NCBI RefSeq assembly: GCF_030263895.1
Contig: NZ_CP127161.1
Location: 682,001 to 746,000 of the forward strand
Direction: 5' to 3'
DNA from: Proteiniborus sp. MB09-C3
Lineage (GTDB): Bacteria; Bacillota; Clostridia; Tissierellales; Proteiniboraceae
Length of the DNA: 64,000 nucleotides
Each line of letters begins with the position of its first letter. Position 1 is the stretch's first letter. A program made the translations under genes and the position numbers. Shown here piece after piece: positions 25,990 to 34,518 of the stretch. The notes under the pieces were generated by a model, which was given only the letters and a program-made list of their open reading frames with translations, was not told the origin of the DNA and searched no databases.

Positions 25990-26008
25990 ATTTTAAGGAG
26001 GTATAAAC

Positions 26009-27559
26009 ATGAGTATTTTAACTGTAGAAAAATTAAACTTTGGATTTGGAGATAAAACAATTTTAAATAATGTATCTTTTCGGCTTTTAAAGGGAGATCA
26101 TGCTGGACTTGTTGGGCTAAATGGTGCAGGGAAAACTACATTTCTTGATATATTAACTGGTAAGCTTATACCTGATGATGGAAAACTATATCTTTCGTCA
26201 TCAATAAATATTGGATATCTTGATCAGCATTCACAGCTAGAGGATGGGTATAGTATTAAAGAAAGCCTTAAACAAGCATTTGCAGAGCTTTATCAGGCAG
26301 AGGAAAGGATGCTTCATATCGCTAATGATTTAGCTAAGGCAGATAAAAATGAATCGGAGCTGCTTCTAAAAGAATATGGTGAACTACAGGATATTTTACA
26401 ATCTAGTGATTTTTACAGAATAGATGGTTTAATTGATAATGTAGCAGCGGGAATAGGGCTAATTGAGCTTGGGATGGATACCCATGTGGACAAATTGAGT
26501 GGTGGACAGAGAACGAAGGTGAAGCTTGCAACACTTCTTTTAAAAAGTCCGGATGTTTTACTTTTAGATGAGCCTACTAATTATCTCGACAAAGAGCATA
26601 TTGAATGGCTAGCTAATTATCTCACCAGCTATTCTAACAGCTTTATTGTCATATCACATGATATAGCCTTTCTCAATAGGATAACTAATGTAATTTACCA
26701 TATTGAATATGGTAAGATGAAACGATATCCAGGAAATTATGATGCTTTTTTAAAGCTAAAGGATGATGAAACAAAAAGATATATTGATATGTACAATAAG
26801 CAACAGAAAGAAATTGCACGTATGGAGGATTTTATAAATAAAAATATTGCAGGAGCAGCTACATCTAAGAGAGCCAAAAGTAGAAGAAAACAACTTGGAA
26901 AGATTGAAAGGCTTGAAAAGCCCAATAAGCTTCCGAGGCCAAGGTATACATTTTTATCAAGCAGATTATCTGGAGAACTAGTTTTTAGATGCTCACATTT
27001 GAGTATTGGATACAACTACCCTTTAATAAAAGATCTCAAGCTTAAGCTTAATAGGGGGCAAAAAATAGCTATAACAGGCTGTAATGGAATTGGTAAGTCA
27101 ACATTATTAAAAACAATCATTGGAGATATTTCTCCTCTAGGTGGAAACATAGAAATAGGTGACTTTCTCTATCCAGCATATTTTGAACAAGAGACAAAAA
27201 TAAGCAGCAATACTGCCATTGAAGAAATACAACACAAATATCCAGAGAAAAGCCAAAAAGAAATACGAAATGCACTTGCAAGATGTGGTCTTAAGCAGGA
27301 GCAAGTGTTTCAAAAAATGTCATCCTTAAGTGGTGGTGAGCAGTCTAAGGTAAGACTATGTAAACTTATGATGACTCCAAGCAATTGGCTTCTGCTTGAT
27401 GAGCCTACTAATCATCTTGACATTGATGCCAAGGAAGCTTTGAAAGAAGCTCTTATTGAGTATGGAGGCACAATAATTCTTGTTTGTCACGAGAAAGAAT
27501 TCTATGAAGATTGGGTGACTGATATATGGAACATGGAGGAGCTTGCTTCTCGCCAATAG
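26009..27559 (+). CDS. ABC-F family ATPase (ribosome-associated)
   Basis: The 516-residue protein has two ABC domains and no membrane spans. Walker A motifs are GLNGAGKTT and GCNGIGKST. Signatures are LSGGQRTKVKLA and LSGGEQSKVRLC, and Walker B motifs are VLLLDEPTNYLD and LLLDEPTNHLD. A charged linker (about residues 245-315, with SKRAKSRRKQL) joins them. ABC-F proteins act on ribosomes, in translation or antibiotic protection. The size fits YfmM/YkpA-type factors, so resistance is only a possibility. An AAGGAGG precedes ATG, and a repeat and hairpin occupy the leader. Confidence 0.92.
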   Translation: MSILTVEKLNFGFGDKTILNNVSFRLLKGDHAGLVGLNGAGKTTFLDILTGKLIPDDGKLYLSSSINIGYLDQHSQLEDGYSIKESLKQAFAELYQAEERMLHIANDLAKADKNESELLLKEYGELQDILQSSDFYRIDGLIDNVAAGIGLIELGMDTHVDKLSGGQRTKVKLATLLLKSPDVLLLDEPTNYLDKEHIEWLANYLTSYSNSFIVISHDIAFLNRITNVIYHIEYGKMKRYPGNYDAFLKLKDDETKRYIDMYNKQQKEIARMEDFINKNIAGAATSKRAKSRRKQLGKIERLEKPNKLPRPRYTFLSSRLSGELVFRCSHLSIGYNYPLIKDLKLKLNRGQKIAITGCNGIGKSTLLKTIIGDISPLGGNIEIGDFLYPAYFEQETKISSNTAIEEIQHKYPEKSQKEIRNALARCGLKQEQVFQKMSSLSGGEQSKVRLCKLMMTPSNWLLLDEPTNHLDIDAKEALKEALIEYGGTIILVCHEKEFYEDWVTDIWNMEELASRQ

Positions 27560-27801
27560 TTACTGGTTTTGGCCTTTGAGAGATTTTATAGAATAGGCAT
27601 TAATACTTAAATCAAGAAAATTTCTGTTGAATTTGTTAAGGAGAGTACTGTCTATGGCAGCACTCTTCTGACGAATTTCATATAAATTGAGAAAAAATTT
27701 AGCCTTGTGAAATTAATTTCCACTATTTTAACGGTTTAGAGTGGATTTTATTTTTACAAATTAGTAGGGATACCTAACAATAAAATATTATTATAAACAT
27801 A
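27560..27801. other. intergenic stretch after the ABC-F gene
   Basis: No gene is seen. A hairpin with arms AGAGTACTG/CAGCACTCT lies near 27645-27669 without a strong T run. A palindromic GTGAAATTAATTTCCAC follows near 27707. Neither has an obvious role. Confidence 0.35.
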
Positions 27802-27830
27802 TTGAATATACAAAATATGTATGATATACT
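27802..27830 (+). promoter_or_regulatory. sigma-A promoter of the ABC-2 exporter genes
   Basis: TTGAAT and TATACT are separated by 17 bases. The pair lies about 85 bases before the first permease gene, leaving a moderately long leader. Confidence 0.6.
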
Positions 27831-27913
27831 AAGCATCTGCTCACCATTGGGACCTTATCTACCCCAATGAAAATCGCATTTCACAAAATCCTTTTCATAA
27901 CTTAATAGCGGAG

Positions 27914-28690
27914 GTGATTGATATTTTTAGGGGATTAGAGCTTGCAAAAAAATCCTTTGAAAGAGATCGTGTCTATTTGCTAAACCATATAGTCAATAAT
28001 ATTGGTAGCATAATATTTGGCTATATCAACGTCAGAATCTGGCTAGCAGTATTAGGAAATACCAATGAAGGCATGGAGGCTGTAACCTATCTTATGGTCA
28101 ATCAAGCTGGACTATGGCTTGTGATGTTTCTTCCATATGGCTGCTACATACCTCAAAAGGTCAGAGATGGCTCAATAGCATTTGAGATGCTAAGACCTTA
28201 CGGATTACTATATGGCAGTTTTTTTGAAGTATTAGGCCATATTGCCTACAATTTCTTATTTCGCACATTACCAATTCTTCTTTTTGGTGTTCTAATCATG
28301 GGAGTTTCACTTCCAAGCATATATCAGATTTTACCATACTTAAGTACATTATTTAATGGAATACTCTTATCATTTTTAATAAACTATTTCGTCGGCCTTT
28401 GGAGCATTAAGTTTTTATCTATTAATGGCGTTCAAATGCTTTATTATTTTGCGAGTACATTGTTTAGCGGTGCATTTATTAATCTAAAATACTATCCTGA
28501 GTTTTTTCAACGCATAATTATGAAGCTACCTTTTGCATATACATCCTATGTACCTACAGCAGTTTATCAGGGACAGTTTGATTTACTAAAAGCCTGTATA
28601 ACTCAATGGATGTGGATTATATGTCTATTTAGTATTGCCTATTTATTGACAGCAAAATTAACAAAGAAAATGACTGTTCAAGGAGGTTAA
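27914..28690 (+). CDS. ABC-2 type transporter permease, first subunit
   Basis: The hydrophobic protein of about 258 residues has six membrane helices. It belongs to the ABC-2 permease group found with a second permease and an ATPase of the COG4586 type. The start is uncertain: GTG at 27914 overlaps the only ribosome site (GCGGAGG), while the next in-frame codon with good spacing is ATT at 27923. Non-canonical initiation is therefore possible. Homologues of this three-gene set are exporters of unknown substrate. Confidence 0.85.
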   Translation: MIDIFRGLELAKKSFERDRVYLLNHIVNNIGSIIFGYINVRIWLAVLGNTNEGMEAVTYLMVNQAGLWLVMFLPYGCYIPQKVRDGSIAFEMLRPYGLLYGSFFEVLGHIAYNFLFRTLPILLFGVLIMGVSLPSIYQILPYLSTLFNGILLSFLINYFVGLWSIKFLSINGVQMLYYFASTLFSGAFINLKYYPEFFQRIIMKLPFAYTSYVPTAVYQGQFDLLKACITQWMWIICLFSIAYLLTAKLTKKMTVQGG

Positions 28691-28691
28691 A

Positions 28692-29465
28692 ATGAGGATT
28701 TTTCTAACGCTCTTTAAAGCTTCCTTTAGAAGTGAAGCACAGTATAAATTTGATTTTTTTATTAACATACTTGGTAATATAGCTATCCTAGGAGATTTTT
28801 TAATTACTGTATTCATATTGATGCGGTTTAAAAATATTAATGGATGGCTGCTTCAAGAGGTTTCCTTGATGTATGCAATTACAGAGTTTGGATTTGGAGT
28901 TTACAGATTTATAGGTGATGGATTTAACAATTTTGAAGTATTGGTACTTTCAGGCAAGTTTGATACATTACTGATTAGACCAGCTTCAGCGCTTGTACAG
29001 GTCATGCTGCAAAAAGTTGATTTAAAGAGGCTTGGTATGGTAGTTCAAGCATTAGCAGTTGGTATATGGGGGCTGCAAAGGTGTTCATTTATAGATAATA
29101 GCATATATGTATATTTGCCATTCTTATTATTAGCTTCAGTAATAGTCAATACACAAATAGGCATAATGCTTGCTGCTGTGGCCTTTTGGACAGGGAAAAA
29201 TGAAGATATTGTAGTTCTAGGACACTACTCATCAAGAACGGCAGCTCAGTATCCTGCATCAATTTATAACAAGCTATTTAGTAGCATATTGACATTCATT
29301 ATTCCTTTCTTTTCTGTAAGCTACTATCCTTTAGTATATTATACTGGGAGATCTGAAAATATACTTTACTTATTAGCGCCATTACTTGCGGTAGTTGCCA
29401 TGACGCCTATAACTTATATTATATGGAGTTCAGGTATTAAGAGGTATTCGAGTACGGGAACATAG
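28692..29465 (+). CDS. ABC-2 type transporter permease, second subunit
   Basis: The 257-residue protein has six hydrophobic helices and a conserved mid-section (LSGKFDTLLIRPASALVQV) typical of COG3694 permeases. ATG follows AGGAGG, which overlaps the stop of the first permease, so the two are translationally coupled. The partner ATPase follows after a 150-base gap that holds a palindromic element. Confidence 0.88.
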   Translation: MRIFLTLFKASFRSEAQYKFDFFINILGNIAILGDFLITVFILMRFKNINGWLLQEVSLMYAITEFGFGVYRFIGDGFNNFEVLVLSGKFDTLLIRPASALVQVMLQKVDLKRLGMVVQALAVGIWGLQRCSFIDNSIYVYLPFLLLASVIVNTQIGIMLAAVAFWTGKNEDIVVLGHYSSRTAAQYPASIYNKLFSSILTFIIPFFSVSYYPLVYYTGRSENILYLLAPLLAVVAMTPITYIIWSSGIKRYSSTGT

Positions 29466-29472
29466 AGGACTG

Positions 29473-29584
29473 TATACAATAGAAATATACGCTCACGGTT
29501 TTGGTCACGAATAATTCTAAAGCTCATTCCAGTAAAAAATCCTACAGCTTGCAAACTCGCTTCGCTTAATATTTCTATTGTATA
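29473..29584. repeat. palindromic (MITE-like) element between permease and ATPase
   Basis: A perfect 16-bp inverted repeat, TATACAATAGAAATAT and its complement, encloses about 80 bases. It interrupts the space between two genes that are otherwise expected to be adjacent. No open frame is inside. It could be a non-autonomous mobile element or an RNA-processing site. Confidence 0.7.
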
Positions 29585-29622
29585 TTTAGTGCTTCAGATT
29601 GAAAATGATTGGAGGTAGAGTC

Positions 29623-30582
29623 ATGGAATTTATTACTGTAAAAGGGTTAAAAAAAGAATACACTATATATGAGAAAAAAAGCTTTCTTAGAAGAAATAAA
29701 AGGAAGGTTGATGCTCTTAAGGGAATTGATTTTACAGTCAAAAAAGGTGAATTCTTAGGCTATGTAGGACCAAATGGAGCAGGTAAATCAACTACTATTA
29801 AAATACTGACAGGGATTATGACTCCAAGTGATGGGATGGTTAGAATAGGTGAATATGTACCATATAAAGATAGAAAAAGATATGTGAGAAATATAGGCGT
29901 GGTTTTCGGGCAAAAAACGCAGATGTGGTGGGATTTACCTGTTATTGATACTTATGAGCTTCTTAAGGGAATATATAAGGTAGATGAAAAAAGATACAAG
30001 AGTCAGCTGGAGTATTTGGTAGATAGGCTGTTTCTTCAGGATATTTTGAAGCAGCCTGTAAGACAGCTTAGCTTAGGGCAACGAATGAGAGCTGAGCTAG
30101 GAGCTTGTATGATTCATAACCCAGATATACTCTTTCTTGACGAGCCTACCATTGGCTTAGATGTAGTGTCTAAGCATAAGGTTGTGGACTTCTTGCAGGA
30201 AATCAATCAGCAAGGAAAGACTATATTTTTAACTACGCATGATATGAAAGATATAGAAAAGCTATGTAATGAAATGCTAGTTCTCAATCATGGAGATATT
30301 GTATATAAGGGAAAGGTAGAGGAATTGAAAACCATAGGAGAGTTACCAATCAAAGTTGTTGCACAGATTAAGCGTAATGGATATGATACATTGCTTAACG
30401 ATATAATATCTCAACATTCAGGAGCCTACGATGCCGACAAATCTCAGCTTGTACTAAATCTCAAAAATAAAAAAGAGATTTCTGAAATAGCCAAGGCTCT
30501 TTTTAATAACTTTGACATAGATGATTTTAAGGTTGAAGAGCCCAGCATTGAAGAAGTAATAAAGCTCATATATACAAGTTGA
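29623..30582 (+). CDS. ABC-2 exporter ATPase subunit
   Basis: The 319-residue ATPase has Walker A GPNGAGKST, an unusual Q-loop region (VFGQKTQMWWDLPV) diagnostic of the COG4586 group, signature LSLGQRMRAELGA and Walker B ILFLDEPTIGLD. A C-terminal extension of about 90 residues follows the ABC core. ATG at 29623 has TTGGAGG eight bases upstream, better than the frame opening at 29599. It drives the two permeases just upstream. Confidence 0.93.
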   Translation: MEFITVKGLKKEYTIYEKKSFLRRNKRKVDALKGIDFTVKKGEFLGYVGPNGAGKSTTIKILTGIMTPSDGMVRIGEYVPYKDRKRYVRNIGVVFGQKTQMWWDLPVIDTYELLKGIYKVDEKRYKSQLEYLVDRLFLQDILKQPVRQLSLGQRMRAELGACMIHNPDILFLDEPTIGLDVVSKHKVVDFLQEINQQGKTIFLTTHDMKDIEKLCNEMLVLNHGDIVYKGKVEELKTIGELPIKVVAQIKRNGYDTLLNDIISQHSGAYDADKSQLVLNLKNKKEISEIAKALFNNFDIDDFKVEEPSIEEVIKLIYTS

Positions 30583-30667
30583 AATCTAGAATTCATGTAT
30601 AAGGAGCTTATTTTAATCTAATAATCTTAAAGCTATTATCTAAGGATTACAAAATGAGCAATAAAGT

Positions 30668-30735
30668 TAAGGCCCTGTTTGGGTTGATTTCTCTAGGAGA
30701 ATCACTGCCAAGTAGGGCTTAATTTATTTGTTTTT
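30668..30735 (+). terminator. terminator of the ABC-2 exporter operon
   Basis: The outer stem TAAGGCCCT / AGGGCTTA encloses an inner GATTTCTC-TAG-GAGAATC stem and is followed by a T-rich stretch. The compound hairpin lies about 90 bases after the ATPase gene. Confidence 0.65.
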
Positions 30736-30820
30736 AACAAGATATAATCAGCCTTGTATTATCTTAATGAAATATTTCTCATCATTTGCTGAACCTTCTT
30801 CACTAATTATTCTTTACTAC

Positions 30821-30849
30821 TTGACAATACATAGTAGTTAATATATGAT
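30821..30849 (+). promoter_or_regulatory. sigma-A promoter and possible PadR operator
   Basis: TTGACA and TATGAT are 17 bases apart, a near-consensus promoter. An inverted repeat ACTAC...GTAGT (30816-30838) straddles the -35 box, which is the place where an autorepressing PadR protein would bind. Confidence 0.75.
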
Positions 30850-30890
30850 GATAATCAAAGACTATTATGTAATGCAAAGTAGGTGATGAG

Positions 30891-31211
30891 ATGGCTAAGG
30901 ATACACAAATGTTAAAAGGCCTGCTAGAGGGCTGTATATTGATGATAGTTAGCAGACATGAGACCTATGGATATGAAATATGTGAAAGATTAGGAGAGCA
31001 TGGCTTTAAAGAAGTGTCTGAGGGCAGCGTATACCCAATATTAATAAGATTAGAGAAGAAAAAACTACTATATTCTAATATGAAGGAATCTCCCCTAGGC
31101 CCAATGAGAAAATATTATTATCTAACGGATCAAGGCTTAAAAGAATTGGAAGATTTCATAGATATATGGAAGGAAATAAAAAAGAATGTTGATAGTGTAT
31201 TGGAGGGATAG
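30891..31211 (+). CDS. PadR family transcriptional regulator
   Basis: The 106-residue protein is a winged-helix PadR regulator. It has the opening LKGLLEGCILMIVSRHETYGYEI, the segment EGSVYPILIRLEKKKL, and the wing KYYYLTDQGLKEL. It probably represses its own operon from the inverted repeat over the -35 box. The partner membrane-protein gene begins two bases after its stop, a common PadR arrangement in Firmicutes. The inducer is unknown. Confidence 0.92.
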   Translation: MAKDTQMLKGLLEGCILMIVSRHETYGYEICERLGEHGFKEVSEGSVYPILIRLEKKKLLYSNMKESPLGPMRKYYYLTDQGLKELEDFIDIWKEIKKNVDSVLEG

Positions 31212-31212
31212 T

Positions 31213-31902
31213 ATGTTGATGGAAATAAGACTTAGAAAGATTAGAGCAAGACAGCAAAGGAAATTAAATAGCTCCTATTTGGCATTATATAAGAATATAA
31301 CTAGCTATATACATCTGAGTACATTAAAGAATATAGAGAAGGAAGAGATACTTCAGGAAATTTTAGATATAATGCTTCAAGCACAGCTTGAAGGAAAATC
31401 CATAGATTCATTCATAGGAGCAGATTATGAGATGTTCTGTGACTCTGTTATCAAAGAGTATAGTAAAAGTCATGATTATAGAATACTAAATGCTTTTCAG
31501 GGCTACATTAAATATACAATTTTAGGCTTATTAGCGTTTGCTCTGATTAATGCTATTTCCAGTCAGTCCTTATCAAGCTTAAGTATTACTATTAGCCAAT
31601 TTATCGTGATAAATGCAATTTCAATATTTATTGTTCCTTTGTCAAAGAAAATACAAAAAGAGAGGATATCTGCTCCAAAATATCAGAAGTATTATGTTAC
31701 AGTAAATAACATAAAAGGAATATATGTTTTGATTGCTTTTATAGGCTTTCCTATGATATTTAAGGCCATATTAGAAAAAATGTATGGAAAAGAAATACTA
31801 GGTTATAAAATAAGCTTACTTGCTAATTGGCATTATTTAATTCTAGCTATAGTAGCTATAGCTTCAATAGAAATATATAAAAGATTACGTTGCAGCAATT
31901 AA
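31213..31902 (+). CDS. PadR-linked membrane protein
   Basis: ATG at 31213, after GGAGGG at 31202, gives 229 residues; the frame opens earlier at 31186. A soluble, helical N-terminal part (about 90 residues) is followed by four hydrophobic helices. This architecture is like the DUF1129/DUF1700-type proteins that accompany PadR regulators. The exact family is not certain. It probably works in the membrane under the control of the upstream PadR protein. Confidence 0.75.
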   Translation: MLMEIRLRKIRARQQRKLNSSYLALYKNITSYIHLSTLKNIEKEEILQEILDIMLQAQLEGKSIDSFIGADYEMFCDSVIKEYSKSHDYRILNAFQGYIKYTILGLLAFALINAISSQSLSSLSITISQFIVINAISIFIVPLSKKIQKERISAPKYQKYYVTVNNIKGIYVLIAFIGFPMIFKAILEKMYGKEILGYKISLLANWHYLILAIVAIASIEIYKRLRCSN

Positions 31903-31982
31903 ATAGAAAGTACTGGTTTGAATAATGTGGTTTAGAGCTAATACTATAAAGAAGATTATTAATGAAAGAATTCCGTAAATTA

Positions 31983-32110
31983 GAGGTTACTGAAAAGTTT
32001 AAATTTTTTGCCTGCCGTTCTTAGATGTAGTCGAAGATGTATGCTTTCAATATATTAGAGAGCCTTCACTAACACTCAGTATGACAAAAAAAGGTTTTTT
32101 CGGTAGCTTC
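31983..32110. repeat. degenerate palindromic intergenic repeat
   Basis: The arms GAGGTTACTGAAAA and TTTTTTCGGTAGCTTC are imperfect inverted repeats about 130 bases apart. The interior (CTGCCGTTCTTAGATGTAG, and AACACTCAGTATGACA) looks like a worn form of the common Clostridial element with TCATTCTGAGCGTAGCGAAG. It lies in the spacer before bioY. Confidence 0.55.
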
Positions 32111-32164
32111 ATAATTTAACGGGTTCTTTTTATTTTTATAGAATAGGTTTCTATATTTAAGGTC

Positions 32165-32198
32165 ATTGTCAACTTTAAAGATAAATTTGGTTGACAAT
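32165..32198 (+). promoter_or_regulatory. BirA (biotin repressor) operator of bioY
   Basis: ATTGTCAAC, 16 bases, GTTGACAAT: a perfect 9-bp inverted repeat with the spacing of Firmicute BirA boxes. Its right arm supplies the -35 TTGACA, and TAAAAT follows 17 bases later at 32214-32219, so bound BirA would block the promoter. Confidence 0.88.
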
Positions 32199-32261
32199 GC
32201 TGGTATTCCAGTATAAAATTAAATCATAAAATATAGAGACAAGCTTAGGAGGAAAACGACA

Positions 32262-32819
32262 GTGAAAATTAAAACTCGTGATATGATTTTAGTCGCACTA
32301 TTTGCAGCACTTACAGCTATAGGAGGATTTTTAAAAATTCCAATTGGAGTAGTACCTTTTACGCTTCAAGTATTATTTAGTGCATATTCAGGAATATTTT
32401 TAGGTTCAAGGAAGGGACTATTATCACAGCTACTATATATACTTATAGGACTTTCAGGCATACCTATATTTACTGAGGGTGGTGGATTTGCATATGTGTT
32501 TAAACCGACCTTTGGATATCTTTTAGGTTTTATATTATGTGCTTATGTCATAGGGAAGATTACTGAAGGAACTAAAGAAATTAAGTTTATAAGATTTTTT
32601 ATTGCGTCTTTTGCGGGAATGGCTATAGTATATGTAATTGGAGTACCCTATCTTTACTTTATGATAAATAGGGTAGCTGAAGCGCCTATTACATTTTCAG
32701 CAGCTATCAAAATGGGTCTAATTCCTTTTGTTGTCCAGGATATCATTAAATGTGTCATTGTTGCGATTACGGCTATAAAAGTTGTTCCTGTACTAAGAAA
32801 ATCAGGATATATTAATTAA
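32262..32819 (+). CDS. bioY: biotin transporter substrate-capture component BioY
   Basis: This 185-residue membrane protein is the S component of an ECF-type biotin importer. It shows the BioY opening (TRDMILVALFAALTAIGGFLKIP) and the conserved segment FTEGGGFAYVFKPTFGYLLGF. The GTG start has GGAGGA upstream. No bioM/bioN or ecfAAT genes are nearby, so it probably uses a shared energising module. The BirA operator directly supports the biotin assignment. Confidence 0.95.
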   Translation: MKIKTRDMILVALFAALTAIGGFLKIPIGVVPFTLQVLFSAYSGIFLGSRKGLLSQLLYILIGLSGIPIFTEGGGFAYVFKPTFGYLLGFILCAYVIGKITEGTKEIKFIRFFIASFAGMAIVYVIGVPYLYFMINRVAEAPITFSAAIKMGLIPFVVQDIIKCVIVAITAIKVVPVLRKSGYIN

Positions 32820-33044
32820 GCTAGTTATAAATGTAAGTTGTATTAGAAAAACCATATATACTACATGGAAATATGTCTTATGAACATGCTAGAAAGCTCA
32901 AGGAAACAGATTGTAAATATGTACTATTATAACATTGAAACTAGTAACGCTTATTGTCTTGACTTTGTAATACTCACTCTTATGTTGATGGCACTGATGA
33001 GGATGAGAATATGATTTTGAGTAAGGTACAAGTATACATTAATA
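32820..33044. other. intergenic stretch after bioY
   Basis: No gene is seen. Short uninterpretable frames may be remnants of coding DNA (for example a MSYEHARKLKETDCKYVLL reading near 32875). There is no strong terminator after bioY. Confidence 0.3.
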
Positions 33045-33091
33045 TTGACTTATATTAGCATTTTTGGTATTCTGACAATAGGGTCAGAATA
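33045..33091 (+). promoter_or_regulatory. promoter with palindromic operator upstream of the EIIA gene
   Basis: TTGACT and TATTCT are 17 bases apart. The -10 box is the left end of a perfect inverted repeat TATTCTGAC-N6-GTCAGAATA at 33068-33091. A repressor bound there would cover the -10 and start site. The regulator is not identified. Confidence 0.68.
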
Positions 33092-33126
33092 TTCAAAAAA
33101 TAAATTTTTAACGAGGTATATTACAG

Positions 33127-33309
33127 ATGATAATCAGGCATAAACCTGTGTATGGGAATAAAATATTGCCATATATAGCTTTATGCCTTTTGTTTTTCTT
33201 TTATCATATTCTAGGGGAGGTGGATTTTCTTAATAGAAAAAATTACATAGGTTTTAAAACTTTAAACAATAGAAGAATGGCTATATCTATAAATAGATGG
33301 GAGGAATGA
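33127..33309 (+). CDS. small hypothetical protein, possible leader peptide
   Basis: A 60-codon frame begins with ATG ten bases after GAGG and ends two bases before the EIIA start. It has one hydrophobic stretch (ILPYIALCLLFFFYHIL), so it could be a small membrane protein. It could equally be chance coding in the leader of the EIIA transcript. Nothing identifies it. Confidence 0.3.
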   Translation: MIIRHKPVYGNKILPYIALCLLFFFYHILGEVDFLNRKNYIGFKTLNNRRMAISINRWEE

Positions 33310-33310
33310 G

Positions 33311-33793
33311 ATGTTAAATTTTTTAAAAAGAAAAAGAGAAATTTCAATGGCAGCTCCTATGACTGGAGAAATTATAGAAATTGATAAGGTTCCTGATGCT
33401 GTATTTGCAGGAAAAATGATAGGTGATGGATTGGCTATAAAGCCATCAGAGGGAACCGTAGTAGCTCCATGTAACGGGAAGATTATACAGGTATTTCCTA
33501 CAAACCATGCTATAGGTATCTTAACACCAGAGGGGATAGAGCTTTTAATACATATAGGATTAGACACTGTAAATTTAAAAGGAAATGGATTTAAAGTCTT
33601 CGTAGCTGCAGGAGATGATGTGAAAAAGGGAGACAAGCTTTTGGAGGTTGATTTAGAGTATGTCTCAAATAATGCTAAATCTACTATAAGCCCTATAATA
33701 ATAACTAACATTGACATGATCCATAGCCTATCAGTAAAAAAAGGGACTGTAGAAGAAGGAAAAGATGCTATCATGGACATACAACTAAAATAG
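33311..33793 (+). CDS. PTS glucose-type EIIA protein
   Basis: This 160-residue soluble protein has the EIIA-Glc beta-fold. The phosphorylated His lies in ELLIHIGLDTVNLKG, and the first conserved stretch is AAPMTGEIIEIDKVPDAVFAGKMIGDG. GGGAGG is six bases upstream of the ATG. No EIIB or EIIC genes are adjacent, so it may serve other permeases or regulate transport as a free EIIA. It follows a promoter with a palindromic operator. Confidence 0.93.
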   Translation: MLNFLKRKREISMAAPMTGEIIEIDKVPDAVFAGKMIGDGLAIKPSEGTVVAPCNGKIIQVFPTNHAIGILTPEGIELLIHIGLDTVNLKGNGFKVFVAAGDDVKKGDKLLEVDLEYVSNNAKSTISPIIITNIDMIHSLSVKKGTVEEGKDAIMDIQLK

Positions 33794-33873
33794 TAGTCTT
33801 AATATAGTCCAATTAAGCAAGTACAGTTAAATAACAAAATAAACAGCATAAGGAGTTGTTTATCTATAATAAG

Positions 33874-33919
33874 GCATGTATATAACTAAATGTGTTGTAT
33901 ACATGCTATTTGTTTTTTA
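33874..33919 (+). terminator. terminator after the EIIA gene
   Basis: The stem GCATGTATA / TATACATGC with a 15-base loop is followed by TATTTGTTTTTT. Confidence 0.7.
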
Positions 33920-34027
33920 TAAAAAATTTGTTAAGAAATAATGTTTATGGTAGAGTTTCCATGAGTATATACTATAATATACATTATAAGATAAAATTAA
34001 ATCTAAAAATAAAAAGGGGGGCATAAC

Positions 34028-34417
34028 ATGCCAATTAAAAATTTATTTGAAAAATCAAGAAAAGAAAAAGAAAGAAAAGCAAAAAAAGAAACTGCAAAAA
34101 AAGTAGTTGTAGGCACAGCAATAGGTACAGCAGTAGGAGCTGTTTCAGGCTTACTATTTGCACCTAAATCAGGAAAGGAAACTAGAGAGGACATTGCAAG
34201 AAAAACTAAGGAAACAACAGATGCAGTAAAAGAAACAATAAAAGATTCTGCTCAAGTCTTAATGGAAAAAGGAGAAGAAATCGGAAAGAATATAAAGGAT
34301 AAGATTGAAGAAGTAAAAAATAAAAAAGAAGACAATTGTTGTGAGTGCTGTGTAGAAGGATATAGCGAGGATGATTGCTGCGAAGATGAATGTTGTGAAG
34401 AAGAAAGCGATGAATAA
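34028..34417 (+). CDS. YtxH domain protein with cysteine-rich acidic tail
   Basis: The 129-residue protein begins with a lysine-rich segment, then a glycine-rich membrane hairpin (VVGTAIGTAVGAVSGLLFAPKSGKETREDI) that defines YtxH proteins, then a coiled coil. The last 28 residues are unusual: paired cysteines in a very acidic context (NCCECC, DDCCEDECCEE), eight cysteines in all. YtxH proteins are stress-linked and membrane-associated. The tail might bind metal. It is probably expressed with the DUF948-like gene 100 bases downstream. Confidence 0.85.
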   Translation: MPIKNLFEKSRKEKERKAKKETAKKVVVGTAIGTAVGAVSGLLFAPKSGKETREDIARKTKETTDAVKETIKDSAQVLMEKGEEIGKNIKDKIEEVKNKKEDNCCECCVEGYSEDDCCEDECCEEESDE

Positions 34418-34518
34418 GAAGAGGGTAATTGTGAAATAAAAAGGAGGAAAATAACTGACGTATAACGAATACCCAAGAGAGGAAGTACAATAGAAAACTA
34501 AATAGGGGGTAATGAACC

